The notes under the pieces: generated by a model
What the model saw: the letters and a program-made list of their open reading frames with translations, nothing else
What the model was told of the DNA's origin: nothing
Database searches by the model: none
Shown here: piece by piece, positions 44,098 to 55,884 of the stretch
Position numbering within the stretch: the stretch's first letter is position 1
How the letters are laid out: each line of letters starts with the position of its first letter
Position numbers and translations under genes: made by a program
Source: Ephemerocybe angulata
Taxonomy: Eukaryota; Basidiomycota; Agaricomycetes; Agaricales; Psathyrellaceae
Length of the DNA stretch: 64,000 bases
Direction of reading: 5' to 3'
NCBI GenBank assembly: GCA_013368325.1
Contig: JAACJK010000232.1
Span: forward strand, 161,796-225,795

Positions 44098-46032
44098 ATG
44101 AGTCTAACACCAGAAGAGATTTCTGAGGCAATAACGAAATTCTCGGGGTCTCAAATGATAGTGGTGTGTTCCATTACCACATGAGATGTGTCGTCCACAT
44201 TACTGATCAATGTCATTTCCTTAGTTAATACAACGTATGATGTTTATTTAATTTATGGAACCAGTGCCTGCTCGGTTTGCTCATGATACACTGGAAGTTG
44301 GATTCCAGACTTTTTTCGTAAGTTCCCATGGATAGTACATTGTCGCGACGTCAGTTCTGAAAATCACAATCTTGCATAGGTCTATTACTGGCTAACTACC
44401 GTATCAACGGAAGTATGTTGAGTAATGGCATTTGCTACCAGCAGGCCTAGCTCACATGGCGCCTGACATAGGTAAACCTCATGTGGCCCCAGAGGTGGCG
44501 CTGGGGAAAGGCTTTATTCCTCGTCAACCGATATTTCCCGATGATGGATTATGTTTCCAGTAACCTCAGTGGGTGACAACTGCCATTCACATGTGCATTA
44601 TATGCTGAAGTGATTGTAGCGGGACTCAGAGGCTACATCGTCCTATCCCCCAAGGTACATCCCAACTGCATACTCTTCTGAAGTGTTCCTATCAGCTAAC
44701 GCCGTTTGCATCAGGCTTGTACGGTCATCTATCAAACCTTGCAGTTAGGTATATATGAAAAAAAGTTGTATTGAACCACAGAAACTTACCTTCATTGCTT
44801 ACCTAGTGCTCGTTAGAGTATACTCTGTTTCAGCAGAGGGTGGGTCACTCAGCATGTTGACTGGCTAACTGATAATGAAATGAGCCCATAGTGACACTTA
44901 TACTGTGCCTTCACGCGCTTCTTGGGGCTCGTCCTCTATATCTCGCGCCAATTATGGCAACATATCTGGTAACATAATTTATGCTGCTGTAAAACCCTCA
45001 TACTGACTGAAATTGGCCAGGGTCTTACGTTGGGGGTGAATCTAATGCAAATCGGTTTATTTGAGGAAATATCGCGCAGTAAGTCAGCTCCATCATGCTT
45101 TTCTCCCGCTGGCTGAGATTCGGTAGCGCTTCCGCTCTCTGAGGTCGATCGAGAACTCGGATATGCGTGTACTTGGGCAGGAGAAATATCACTTGTGTCT
45201 GACAATAAACGTGCAATAGCAGGATATATCTCGCTGAGCAAGGCCTTATGTAGGTCATTCCATGTTAAATGCAATTCTGGTCGTCTTCACTAAATCACAT
45301 AACCCCATCTGACGTTCCCAGGTATATTTGCCTTGGCACTCTTCATTTTCCTGGTGAGGTACCGACGCCTGGCGGGCTCGTTCAAGCTATTTCACGTACT
45401 CCGTCGAGATAGCGGTGTATACATCCTTTCACTTACAGGTGGGCTCTGACTCCATGGGTTCTCCTACAGTGATCATGACTCGCAGTGCCATTAGCAATTC
45501 GACTCAGTGCGGCATTGAGTATTGTCTTCCAACTAGTAAGCAGCCTCTATTCTTCCTTGGCCACATGTACTTAACTTGGGGCTTGGCTAGGGCGTAAAAT
45601 ACAATATACCAGATGAGTAAGCCCAGTCATGTTCATCAAACTACCTTACCCTCTTGTATATCTAACCCGACTCCATAGTATTCTCAACGGGTGTGTGCCT
45701 AGGATTAACTCTCACACTACTTCTCACTTATCCACATTTTACTCAGGCTTAACCGTGCGGTGGTGCCTATTCTCGCAAACCGACTTCTCTTCAACATGCG
45801 GAGGACCCAGGATCCCGAAGTACGCAAGACTGTTTCATCAATCCTTTTCGATCCTCCCCGCCCAGGAGAAGACTCCGACGACGATGACGAGGAATTTGCG
45901 GATAGGCCGATCGAAATGGCGCGCTATGAGGGCCTCGGGCGGAGGAGGGCACCCGCAAGGGAGGCAAATGAGGCGAATTTGCAGGGTGGGGCAGAAGCGA
46001 AACGGGCAGCGGAGAACGGCGATGGTGTTTGA
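44098..46032 (+). CDS. Seven-helix-type membrane protein (exons partly traced)
   Basis: Exon 1 starts at ATG 44098 (MSLTPEEISEAITKFSGSQM). Two later parts are diagnostic. About 45321-45430 encodes a membrane helix and loop, GIFALALFIFLVRYRR, then LAGSFKLFHVLRRDSGVYIL, SLTG. The last exon, from 45747, encodes PILANRLLFNMRRTQDPEVR, SSILFDPPRPGEDSDDDDEE and PIEMARYEGLGRRR, ending at 46032. This is how Agaricomycete DUF6533-like seven-helix proteins of unknown role usually finish: a helix-6 loop, ANR-L helix 7 and an acidic cytoplasmic tail (remembered). Middle exons between 44.3 and 45.3 kb could not be joined with certainty. A minus-strand frame (44936-45274) also looks protein-like there, so an insertion is possible. 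Likely a plasma-membrane receptor-like protein; intactness is unknown. Confidence 0.5.
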
Positions 46033-47169
46033 GGTGATGGAACGACATGGAGCTGGGCTCATTCAATCGCGAACATACGACATTCGGGCTTTACTATTAT
46101 TTTGGTCTTGAATATTATTTATTAAGCTTTGGGGCTCTCGATCGTCGCCCTACGTTGAAGTTGTCTGACGCGGCCTTGAAAAGGTGTACTCTAGTTCAAC
46201 AGTCATTAATCCTTCCCCAGCGCATTACTCTTTTCCCTCCCCTACCTCGTGGGCACGTTTGTCGCGACAGCTCAGGAACCGAGACTGTTCGCCTTGGTCG
46301 TCACCGCTGCGTGAGTTATGTCAGGCTGTGAATAGAGCGAGCGCGAGTTCCGCACAGCCGCAGTATCTGCAGTCCTCAATCAACGCAGCACGACTTACAT
46401 TGTCCGAGAATTCGAGGTACGACGGAGGCGCGAATAGACACAGAGTATCAAATCAAGACAAGTCGAGAGATGCACGACAGTCTCGCTGGTGACGGGAATC
46501 GGTGACGTACAGCGCTCATGTCACTCACTCGCTATCTCTAAGTGTATATACCTTGAATGAACTTACCTTGAACGACTCGTTCTGTTGCCCACCACCACAA
46601 TTCTAGGAACAAGCACGAGGAAAGTATCGGCACGTACGATCAACCATCGGCGACCGACTGAGAACGAGGACGCGAAGGCGGAGTTGCGAGAACGATCGCC
46701 GCTCGTCACCTGCTGCTGGGCTGAAGTATGATAAACGGTATATTGCGAACGAAGCAGTGGTAGATGAATGAAACGAAGAGTTGGTGATTTGATGTCAATG
46801 GGCCAAAGTCAGAGGCTAATGTGAAGCAAAACAGCGGACGGGACGGAGGAGTAAGGAAAGAAGTGAAACGAATCGAAGGGATTGAAAGGGCATATGTGCG
46901 GGGATGGATCGAGGATCAACCGAAGATGGTATGTCGATCATGAACGCCGTGCAAAACCGAAAAGGACTGAAGGACCATTAAATACACCCACCAGATGACG
47001 TCCGACGCCCCCAATCCCCAATCCAGCCTCACTCGTCAGCCCTTGTCGTCGTCGGCATCACTCACCCCTAGTTCCTCGTTGTCGCTCCCCCATGTACTTG
47101 TGCTAGTCAGTAAATACCTCCCCGGGCCCGGTGTGCTGCGCACCGTAGCCGAGTCAACGAGGTAAAGTG
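46033..47169. other. Spacer, nothing certain
   Basis: Short frames only. The G/A-rich 46.6-46.95 kb part has no recognisable feature. Confidence 0.4.
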
Positions 47170-48430
47170 ATCAACACGCCGAGTGCTCATCGCCCCGACG
47201 CTCAACCCACCTCAACAAGCAAATCACCGATCAAGCCCACCCCACGTCGCTCCCCGTCCCACCCACACCTTCCTTCCAACAACATCCACCTCCCCCCAAA
47301 TTCCCCACAGTCTCACCCAATCTTGCCTCCAAGCTCTCGCAGCCCACACCCACTCGCCCCAAGTACATGTACTCGTCCTCCCTCTCGCGCATCTAGAGCA
47401 GATGGGCGGCGCAGTGGCATGCGGAGATCACCGGCTCTAGGGACGAGAGAGGGAGGAGAGAGAAGGAGGAAAGGAAGAACGCAAACGGAGGAGGATGCAA
47501 GTGAAGGAGGCGCACCGAATGGGGAGCGAAGAAACGATCAGCTAGCGGTGAAGCGCTCTATCCTGCTTCGTCGCAAACCCCCGGACTTTGCAAGTCATCC
47601 TCGGCGCAAAGGGCACCACGTAACGAAGGTGTATGAGGTGGGGGAACATCCTTACCTCGACCAGAACGCTGTCTTGATCGCCACCCATCACACCATCGCA
47701 TCGCCCTCGCTGGTCGCCATGCTCCCACGACCTCCATCGTCATCTCCCTACTCTCGCCATCCATCGTCGTCCTGGTGAGGCGTCCTGTTCGTCGTTATGT
47801 CCTCGCCCCACTCACGCCGCTTGGCTCAGACCCGCTGTCCGGTCGCCGCCGTCCTTCATCCTTCATCCATCACTCATCCCCCATCGCTGCCGTCCCTCAT
47901 CCGTCCCCATCCATCACACCTCCCTACTACCTCTAGCCCCATCCACCACTCGACCACACCCCTCGTCCTCCCCACCAAGTCACCACCTCCGATCCTCCCG
48001 CCTCTACTGCTGTTCCCCACTCAGGGTCGTAGTCCTTCGTCACGCGCCTGTAGAAGTAGGGTGAATACCCCCCGCGGCTCCGGCGCGCAGAGGAGGACAT
48101 TGACGAACAGCCTACCCATGGGTACCCGTTCATCTATCCCCATCCTCATCGCCTCTCGACTCTCACGCTGCATCCACTGCACCTCTCCATCCACAACTCG
48201 AGCACACCCTATCCCCGCCCTTCGTTCTCCCCCATCCATCATTCCCTCCCATCCTCCCGCCGCCACCGCTACTCTCAAATCATAGTCGTACTCGGATTCG
48301 GCATAGCCGTCGTCGTGCGCCTGTAGTGGTAAGTAGAACACCCACAGCTCCGGCGCGCAGAGCAGGATATCAACGACCACCACCCATAAGGCGGACGAAA
48401 AAACGCACACCCAAACCCAGTCGTCCCTCA
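47170..48430. repeat. Dispersed repeat R1, copy 2
   Basis: Longer partner of 38101-38960. Inside it, a unit of about 250 bases is itself duplicated: the CGCGCCTGTAG-AGTA box with CTCCGGCGCGCAGAG-AGGA follows at 48045-48110 and again at 48315-48375. Read on the minus strand these give VDILLCAPE and VNVLLCAPEP. The plus frame 47167-47778 crosses the first half and is Ser/Pro/Arg-rich. Confidence 0.65.
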
Positions 48431-48666
48431 TCTCACCCCACCTAACCTTCTTATCCTAACATGCTACTTTTTGAGTTTGGGGCCAGACTCCACTGGAGCA
48501 GACCCTGTTTCCGTGATGGGAGACACCCCACATCAACCATTATGACACCATCTCCGGAAATGTGTACACCTTTGATGTGAAGGAGGTCTGGATGTGACGT
48601 GGGTATGGCTGTGATGAGAGTTGATTCCCATCCCTGTCAACCCCAGACTCCCTGTATGTCACCGGG

Positions 48667-48975
48667 TGATGGCTTCTGGAGGCACCATCCTCTCTGTCCA
48701 TAAGCCTTATCTCACACAGTGATGGCTTCTGGAGCTGCCATCCTCTGTGTTCATAAGTCTTATCTCACACAGTGATGGCTTCTGGAGCCGCCATCCTCTG
48801 TGTTCATAAGTCTTATCTCACAGAGTGATGGCTTCTGGAGCCGCCATCCTCTGTGTTCATAAGCCTTATCTCACTACAGTGATGGCTTCTGGAGCCGCCA
48901 TCCTATGTGTTCATAAGCCTTATCTCACCACAGTGATGGCTTCCGCAGATGGCGTCTGCTGTGTCTAGAAGTCCG
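48667..48975. repeat. 53-bp tandem satellite
   Basis: Units start at 48667, 48720, 48773, 48826, 48880 and 48934 (period 53, twice 54). The unit begins TGATGGCTTCTGGAGC and contains CCATCCTCTGTG, CATAAG and TTATCTCAC. The last unit is partial. The same unit reappears at 49.88-50.09, 50.8-50.93 and 53.43-53.64 kb, in both orientations. Confidence 0.95.
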
Positions 48976-49011
48976 AGCCGCCCTAGTGAGTAACCTCAAT
49001 CATCTCCCCAA

Positions 49012-49850
49012 AAGTGCGGTCCCCCCGTTTGCGCAACCGCCGGGGGTCTCCACGATACGTTCGGGGTGTCAGCCGACGTCGTTTTACGCGCGGAACACGA
49101 TTCCAATTTTTTTTCGTCGCTACGTCGAGTTCTCGCCGAGATATAGGTGCACCTCCTCCTCCCCAATTCCCCATCACCCGCCCGCCCATATCTCGGTCAC
49201 CCGGGCTCCGTTCGGCGTGATCTCTTCGCCAATGCCTTTGTATACATTTGGAGACTAAATGAGTAGCGTTACTTTTGCCGGAAAATGTTGATCGGGAGCC
49301 TCGAGCGAGAAATACACAAGTCCGCTTTTTGCGCATCCAGCTCGTCTCCTCCGGTGAGATTTCTTCGAGCCCTCTGTGTCTTAAGCAACCTGGTATATAT
49401 ACCCAACATCGATCCAAACATATCGAGCTCAGAATTGCATCTGTCAGTAACCTCGAAGGTAGGCAATTGCCCGTTTATTGCTATATCTACCTAAAAATGC
49501 GGTCCCCGGTTTCACGCAACGGACAGGGGCCTAGGAGTTTCGAGCAGGACGTCACCCGACGTCTTTTGACCTTGGAAACACGAATCCAAAATCCGTTTGT
49601 CGATACGTTAACTCGTCGTGGTGATATCTAAGGACTTCTTCCTAACCCCTCCCCCCTGTCCAACCCACCGCTGTCTACGCGAGTACAACCCCGTTCGCTT
49701 CAATCTTTTCGCCGTTACCTCCATAATAAGTGGCGCGGTTACTGCTAGCTCTTTATTTTGCGCGAAGGGGGAGATCCGGGGCCTCGGGCAGGGTTTATCC
49801 CACTTCGCTTTTTTCACATTTAGCTCGTCGCGCTCGGTGACGTCGTTTCG
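49012..49850. repeat. Diverged tandem duplication, period about 485 bp
   Basis: TGCGGTCCCC with a following GCGCAAC/ACGCAAC, CCGACGTC-TTTT, CACGA-TCCAA and TCGATACGT/TCGCTACGT starts at about 49014 and again at about 49499. Both copies end in a CTCGTCG/CTCGTCTCC-CGGTGA block (about 49347 and 49826). The copies have many substitutions. The open frames on both strands are by-products. Confidence 0.65.
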
Positions 49851-49859
49851 GGGCTTATG

Positions 49860-50460
49860 GACTCCCAGTATGTCACTGGGTGATGGCTTCTGGAGCCGGC
49901 GTGCTCTGTGTCCAGAAGCCATCACTGTGTGAGATAAGGCTTCTGGACACATAGGACGCTGGCTCCAGAAGCCATCACTGTGTGAGATAAGGCTTCTGGA
50001 CACAGAGGATGGCGGCTCCAGAAGCCATCACTTATCTCACACAGTGATGGCTTCTGGAGCCGCCATCCTCTGTGTCCAGAAGTCCGAGCCACCCGAGTTA
50101 GTAATGTCAACGGCCCATGCTGCATTTGCACTGTGCTCCGAGTGCAGCAGTGAATATACACGCTGATGGCGCACGCAGACCGGTAGGACTCGCGGTGTAT
50201 TATCACACGCCTGTGCCCTCAACTGCACTCATAAACCTCGCAGCCCTCTCGACACACTCCGCAACTACGGTATAGCATGCGACAGCACACAGATGCGTGT
50301 GCACCATCCGCGCAACCCAGGTATGCTCTCCACCGGCATACAGATGAGTCAACAGCCCATGTACGCCGTCGGAGACTCTACACTCGCACTGCGCTGTGAG
50401 TACAGAGGTGCACATACATAGCTACAATGGTGCACAGGTATGTGTGCGCCGTCGCCGCAG
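49860..50460. repeat. Segmental duplication, copy 1
   Basis: Nearly identical to 53409-54013: both start GACTCCCAGTATGTCACTGG and end GCCG(C/T)TGCCGCAG-like sequence. The match continues after an 836-bp interruption from 51297 (GGATATCCTGATC), which corresponds to 54015 onward. Only scattered substitutions separate the copies, so the event is recent. Confidence 0.9.
49991..50084. repeat. 40-bp inverted repeat of the satellite unit
   Basis: Arms 49991-50030 and 50045-50084 are reverse complements apart from the outer end, with a 14-base spacer (CTTATCTCACACAG). They consist of the 53-bp satellite unit in opposite orientations. The same structure recurs at about 53540-53633. Confidence 0.9.
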
Positions 50461-53360
50461 CTCACACATATCCTCTGACGGCATTCCAATCCGTCGAAAG
50501 CGCGAGACAGTGTGTATGCTGTCTGAAACTCTGCACTCGCATGTTACTGCGAGTGCGGAGGTCACAAAGATCCACCATTATCCGTCAGTGCATGAGTACA
50601 CCTCCGCACTCGCCCTGCACTTCAAGTGCAGAGTCCCGACAGAGTGCGTGGGGATGGGATGCACAGCCGTAGTACAGTGTGGGTGCAACGATAAAGCACA
50701 TACATGCTCCGTTGGTCCACAATTCTCCCTCCAGACTCGCTCTGCACAGCGAGTGCAGAGTTTCCGACGGAGTACACGTGCGGGGTGGGCCTGATCTCAC
50801 CGGGTGATGGCTTCTGCAGATAAAATTCTCTGTGTCCAGAGGCCTGAGTAACCATTGACCCCAAACTCCCAGTCTTATGATACCAGGTGATGGCTTCTGC
50901 GACTGACATCGTCTGTGTCTAGAAGTCCGGGCCATGACTCCCGCACGTATGATAACCAGGGATGCCTTCTGGATCCCATTTTTAGCTCTCTCACTGTGTG
51001 TGTAATAAATCTCGCAGAACAGGACAAGGGAAGGGGTTCGCCGACACATCTTCAAGCTTTAAATGTACCCATGGCCCCACAACCTACCAAGAAGTACCAG
51101 ACCATCTGGGTCTGGGAATGAGGACCGAGTTCGAGTACCTTGCTCAGCACATGCACGACATGAGTACACCCCGATGGCCACACACCCGCTCGCCGCCTTC
51201 CTGAAATCTCATATATACCATACAGTACTCAGATAGAGCATGAACTAGTGCTCCCCACCGGTCAAGCTTACCTCGCGTGATCCCTGCGGTCCTCGGATAT
51301 CCTGATCAATTTTGATCGACCCGTCAACCGGCGCCTATCTCGGTCTGCGCGATTTTCCCCTTTTTCCCTCCAAGGATCCCACCTTAAGCTGTATCTATTT
51401 TTGGCTTGTAACCTAACGAACGGTCGGCAATCGGCAGTCGTGTCAATCCGACCCCTGCGGTGAAAATTTGGTCACCAGGGTCGGATTTGTCCTGCGAGTT
51501 TCCGTTTGTCCTCCGATAATCCCGGACTCGATCACGGGAATACACGTCAATGCATGCGTCGTTGCAGTCGATCCATAGCGTCGACAGCAACACAATGTTG
51601 TGCATGCGCCATCGTAGCCGACTCATAGCGTCGACGGCGATGCAGTCACGCACAGGTGTGCATGCACCGTCGGTGTACAACAAGTGACAACTGCGCACAG
51701 TCGGCGGCAATACTTGTGTACATAAACCGTCACCATACAAGTCCTCCGTTGGCGGTGACGTCGGACGCCGTCGTTGTTCGCGGCGTGTGGGGCCAGGTGG
51801 GTCATAGTGCGAGGCGGGTAAGGAGTATGTCGCTGAGGACAGACGCAGAATGCAGTGTCGGCGGCGTATGCCAGTGACGACAACCCATTCGCGTGTGTAT
51901 GCCCTGCCTGGCTGCATGTGTGAGCGATGTAGAGTGCCCGTAGGGACTCGGGTGCTGGGCGTGTCCTCCGAAGAGCAAGATATGTGATTGTGCAGTGGAA
52001 GCCTCTGTATTCGCCCTCGTCGAGATAGTGTGGAGTTATTTACGCCGACAAGCGGATCTCGTCGGTGATTCTAGACTCAGTGGGGAGAGTTCTGTCAGAG
52101 CTTCGGCACTAGCACTCGAATACCATGCACTATGAGTGCTCAGTGGGGTGGTGCTCGCATCCTCTGATGGTGTACATTCCGAGACAAGTACATCCTCAGA
52201 GCTTACACTCGCATCCGTAGACTGGATGCGAGTCTCGAGCTGTGGGTGTTGTACACGCGTCCATGAGCGGGAGGCCGCCCTCTGACCACCTATGCGTGGG
52301 CCGTCGGATCCTTCACACTACACTGTGAGTGCAGAGTACCCGACGGCGCATGCGTAGGCTATGGACGCGCACTCGCAGTACAGGGCGAGTGTGTTGTGGA
52401 AGTGAATCCCTGTACGCAGTGAGTGCGTGTGCCGTCGGTGGACATTTCCACCTCTGTACTCCCAGGACAATGCAAACGGTGTTGTAGAGGGCATACGCAC
52501 GTTGTACACGCGCGGCGTGTATGTGGGTTATCGGAGTGCAGAGACTTTGACGTCATAGACGCGCTGTCAACGCCGTAATATTCCGTCGGAGGGAATGTGT
52601 GAGCTGCGCTGACTGCACATGCGTGTATGTCTGCCGTCGGAGCCGGAGCAGGGGGGCATGGATACGCCGTCCCATCGCTTCACTCATCACTCATACATCC
52701 CTCGCCGTTCCAACCCACACTCTCACCGCATCCACCACGCGTCTCCTCATCGACCTCTCCATCCCATGTCTTTCCGTCAACCGCCGTCACCTCCCATCCT
52801 CTCTCCAGTTCCTCCGACTTCGCCAGCACATCGCCTCCGGACTCCCGAACCGCTCACCCCACTTATCACCTGCCGACCACCTATTGCCTTACCTCGTCTT
52901 CACTACCGTCGTCTCCATCTTCTCACCACCCGTAGTCATTGTAGGCGGTTGTAATGGATGTCTAGTTCTGTCGTAGTCAGTAGATACCCCCCACGGCACA
53001 TGTCGTCCCACTGCGTGTAGAGGTCAACAATTAGGACCTTGAAAATCCTCGAAAGTACGCGGCGCGTCAAGCGATAAGAGCCGCAAAAGCCATCGAACGA
53101 AAGTCACTCACCTTCGACTCGATGAAGGTTCGGCTACTGGTGCAGGTAAGGCACACTCTCTGCCCCACCTTGTTTTCCAACGCGCTGATCGTTCTCTCCA
53201 CGGTGGTATGCTGCGAATCAAGCCGGAGTGAGTACTCTCGCACAAATTACAATACTGGGAGTGCGAGGTCAGAGCGTGACATGTCCACCAACAAAGGACA
53301 TGTACCCTCGACGCACTCCCAATATTGTGCGAGTGCGCGAGTGATCTGACCAAGCATCCA
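50085..53360. repeat. Field of degenerate hairpin repeats
   Basis: Throughout this stretch GCACTCGC or ACTCGCA and its complement GCGAGTGC(AGAG) recur every 60-120 bases, often flanked by CCGTCGG or CCGACGG boxes and TGCACA(C/T)AC strings. Clear examples lie at 50354-50408, 50525-50566, 50722-50775, 52300-52400 and 53240-53335. Each pair can form a stem. No protein-coding pattern is seen, and open frames are short and symmetrical on both strands. Confidence 0.75.
52640..53010. repeat. Pyrimidine-rich block, possibly repeat R1
   Basis: CCATC/CCTCC-rich sequence resembles the Pro/Ser-rich parts of R1 at 38.6-38.8 and 47.85-48.0 kb and ends in a CGTAGTC-GTAG tract. The match is compositional as much as positional. 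Confidence 0.35.
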
Positions 53361-53408
53361 CGGCGCATAAACGTGCGAGAGAAGTGATTCCCGCCCCTGT
53401 CAACCCCA

Positions 53409-54235
53409 GACTCCCAGTATGTCACTGGGTGATGGCTTCTGGAGCCGGCGTCCTCTGTGTCCAGAAGCCATCACTGTGTGAGATAAGGCTTCTGGCCACA
53501 GAGGATGCTGGCTCCAGAAGCCATCACTGTGTGAGATAAGGCTTCTGGACACAGAGGATGGCGGCTCCAGAAGCCATCACTTATCTCACACAGTGATGGC
53601 TTCTGGAGCCGCCATCCTCTGCGTCTAGAAGTCCGAGCCACCCGAGTTAGTAATGTCAACGGCCCATGCTGCATTTGCACTGTGCTCCGAGTGCAGCAGT
53701 GAATATACACACTAACGGCGCCCGCAGACCGGTAGGACTCGAGGTGTATTATCACACGCCTGTGCCCTCAACCGCACTCGTAAACCTAGCAGCCCTCTCG
53801 ACAGACTCTGTAACTGCTGTATAGCATGCGACGGCACACAGATGCGTGTGCACCATCCGCGCAACCCAGGTACGCTCTCCACCGACATACAGATGAGTCA
53901 ACAGCCCATGTACGCCGTCGGAGACTCTACACTCGCACTGCGCTACGAGTACAGAGGTGCACATACATACCTACGACGGTGCACAGGTATGTATGTGTGC
54001 GCCGTTGCCGCAGCGGATATCCTGATCGATTTTGATCGACTCATCAACCGGCGCCTATCTCGGTCTGCGCGATTTTCGCTGTTTCCCCATTCTGTGCTTA
54101 GCTCGTAACGGTCAGCAATTGGCAGTCGAGCCATGGACGCACAGACTCCCCAGTCGATCCGACTCCCTTTGCCCACCGTCGGATTTGTCCTCCGAATTTC
54201 CGTTTGCCCTCCGATAATCCCGGACACATCATGGG
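53409..54235. repeat. Segmental duplication, copy 2
   Basis: Corresponds to 49860-50460 followed directly by 51297-51520. The 836 bases between those parts in copy 1 are absent here. It includes the inverted satellite pair and the CTGATC-ATTTTGATCGAC palindrome near 54021. Confidence 0.9.
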
Positions 54236-55303
54236 GAATATCCGCTTAAAGTGAGCGGCTATTATCATTTAGACTCGCGTCCCTTTGCTCTATTTTTGCT
54301 ACTAATTCGATAGCCCTGACCCTAAATTTTTGAGCATCACTTCCCTCGGGTGTCGGTCTATGCATGGGTACGGTCTATTCTCCCATTCCATATATTCCTT
54401 CCATTTTCTTTGCTAATTTTCTTCGACGTTGCTCGCTGCACGTCTTCGCTCTACCCCTCCACTGAGCACTCTGCTCGTCGCCGCCTTCTTTGAGCTCGTC
54501 GCCTTCGACGCGCCCGCAGCCGTCCGCCGCTATGCAAGTCGGTCGAATGCTTTGGCGCGAAGTACTCTGCTCGCCACCGCATGTCGTCGCTTTGAACCTC
54601 GCTCCGCAAATGGGATGAATCGAGTATGTAAGGATTTTTGATTGACCTTGAAGGTGTTTCTAATGGACCTTTCTGATTCCTAGTCGCATATCTCACTTGC
54701 CAGGGCGTCGTCGTCATCGTGCGCAGTAGCCACAGTCGCCGCGCAACCGCCGCCGTCGTCGGGGTTTAGAGCTCGTAGAGTTGGTGTATTACAATGTAAA
54801 TCAGAGTAGACGGTCCTGGAAATCGAGTCGAGAGTGCGTGCGCCATGCCATGGGACGGCATGAGAAAGGGTGAAGATGTGGGGAGGGAGAAAGAACAGGC
54901 CGAGGCCGATGACGTCTCCCACCGGACGTGCCAGAGAACGCCTAGTGTTTACCCAGGTTTGGAGGCTACTACGTACCATATACTCGTCCCACCTTCGAGA
55001 TAGAAATCTCTAGAATACCTCAGATTCGCCCATCCAAGTGACCACCCGTCACCGCCGTCCATCAACAACCCGTCGTCTCTCGACCCTCTCACCACATTCA
55101 CCGCACATACCGAGCACCGTAGACCAAGTAGCCTTTCCACCCAACATCCCTTCTGTCAACCGTTGGCACCCTTCTATCGCCTCCCGATGCTCTCGCTCCA
55201 CCCAACTCTACCCGTCCTGTGGCGGGTCGTCCTAGCCGTAGGTGTCCACTCCAAACACCGAACCCCAAAATGCCGACTGAGGAATGAAAAAAGTAACACT
55301 CAC
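54236..55303. other. No certain gene
   Basis: A minus frame at 54680-54979 (MVRSSLQTWVNTRRSLARPV..GLGLFFLPPHIF) and a plus frame at 54429-54641 look weakly protein-like, but nothing supports either. Confidence 0.3.
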
Positions 55304-55479
55304 TAGTACCCTCCCGCCCCTCCCTCGTACTAATATCATACCCCGCTGTATCATACCCCGCTGCATGCGCATGGCACGTATCCACGCACACGCCGATGCG
55401 CGTCTTGTCCTCTACGAGCGCGATGATAGCTGCTCTCTGGGTGAAGGAGGAGCCGATGACGTTGCCGGCGCCGGCCAGG
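55304..55479 (-). pseudogene. APN1: APN1 exon fragment, second copy
   Basis: The minus strand reads [40 protein letters not shown] and [18 protein letters not shown], then a GTGAGT donor at 55303. It is a paralogue of exon 24643-24799 of the APN1 relic. A 15-bp tandem duplication (ATCATACCCCGCTGT/C on the plus strand) inserts five residues in the conserved CHAHAAGYD zinc-site loop. The AG acceptor expected before LAGAGN is missing. Flanking intron sequence also resembles the other copy, but no other exon is found. It is therefore a genomic, not retrotransposed, fragment. Confidence 0.8.
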
Positions 55480-55884
55480 GTATAGCATGGGGTGTAGATG
55501 AAACCGGGCGCGAGGTATGGAGGTATGGAGAATGCATGTAGGGATGTGAATGCGAAAGGGCGGAGGTATGGTGGAGTGGGGTAAGCGCGCGCGGGTGTGG
55601 TTATGAGCGCAGGCGTGCAGGCGTAGGAGGGCGTATCTCAGCGCGTGACGGGCGTGCAGTGCGAACGGAGGTAGAGCGGGAGCCGTCGAATGCGGCAGGT
55701 GCGACGTCGGAGGACTCAGAGGCGTGTCGAAAACGCGTGCAGAACGAACAAACTCAAAGAAGCAACTGGCAAAGTTAAGTAGATACTAGTAGATGGAGTA
55801 CAATCTTCCATGGCCACTCTTTGGTTCATTCTTCCATCCATGCTCACCACCTTCACCCTTGACCCTCCTCAAGACTCCATCGCC
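55480..55884. other. Degenerate intron-like sequence of the APN1 fragment
   Basis: Up to about 55680 the sequence (GCGTGACGGGCGTGCAGTG) parallels 24.82-24.99 kb in the other copy. No coding exon is visible. Confidence 0.4.

Noticed and set aside
48667..48975. CRISPR-like array
   Set aside because: Units are contiguous 53-bp repeats with no unique spacers, and the genome is eukaryotic.
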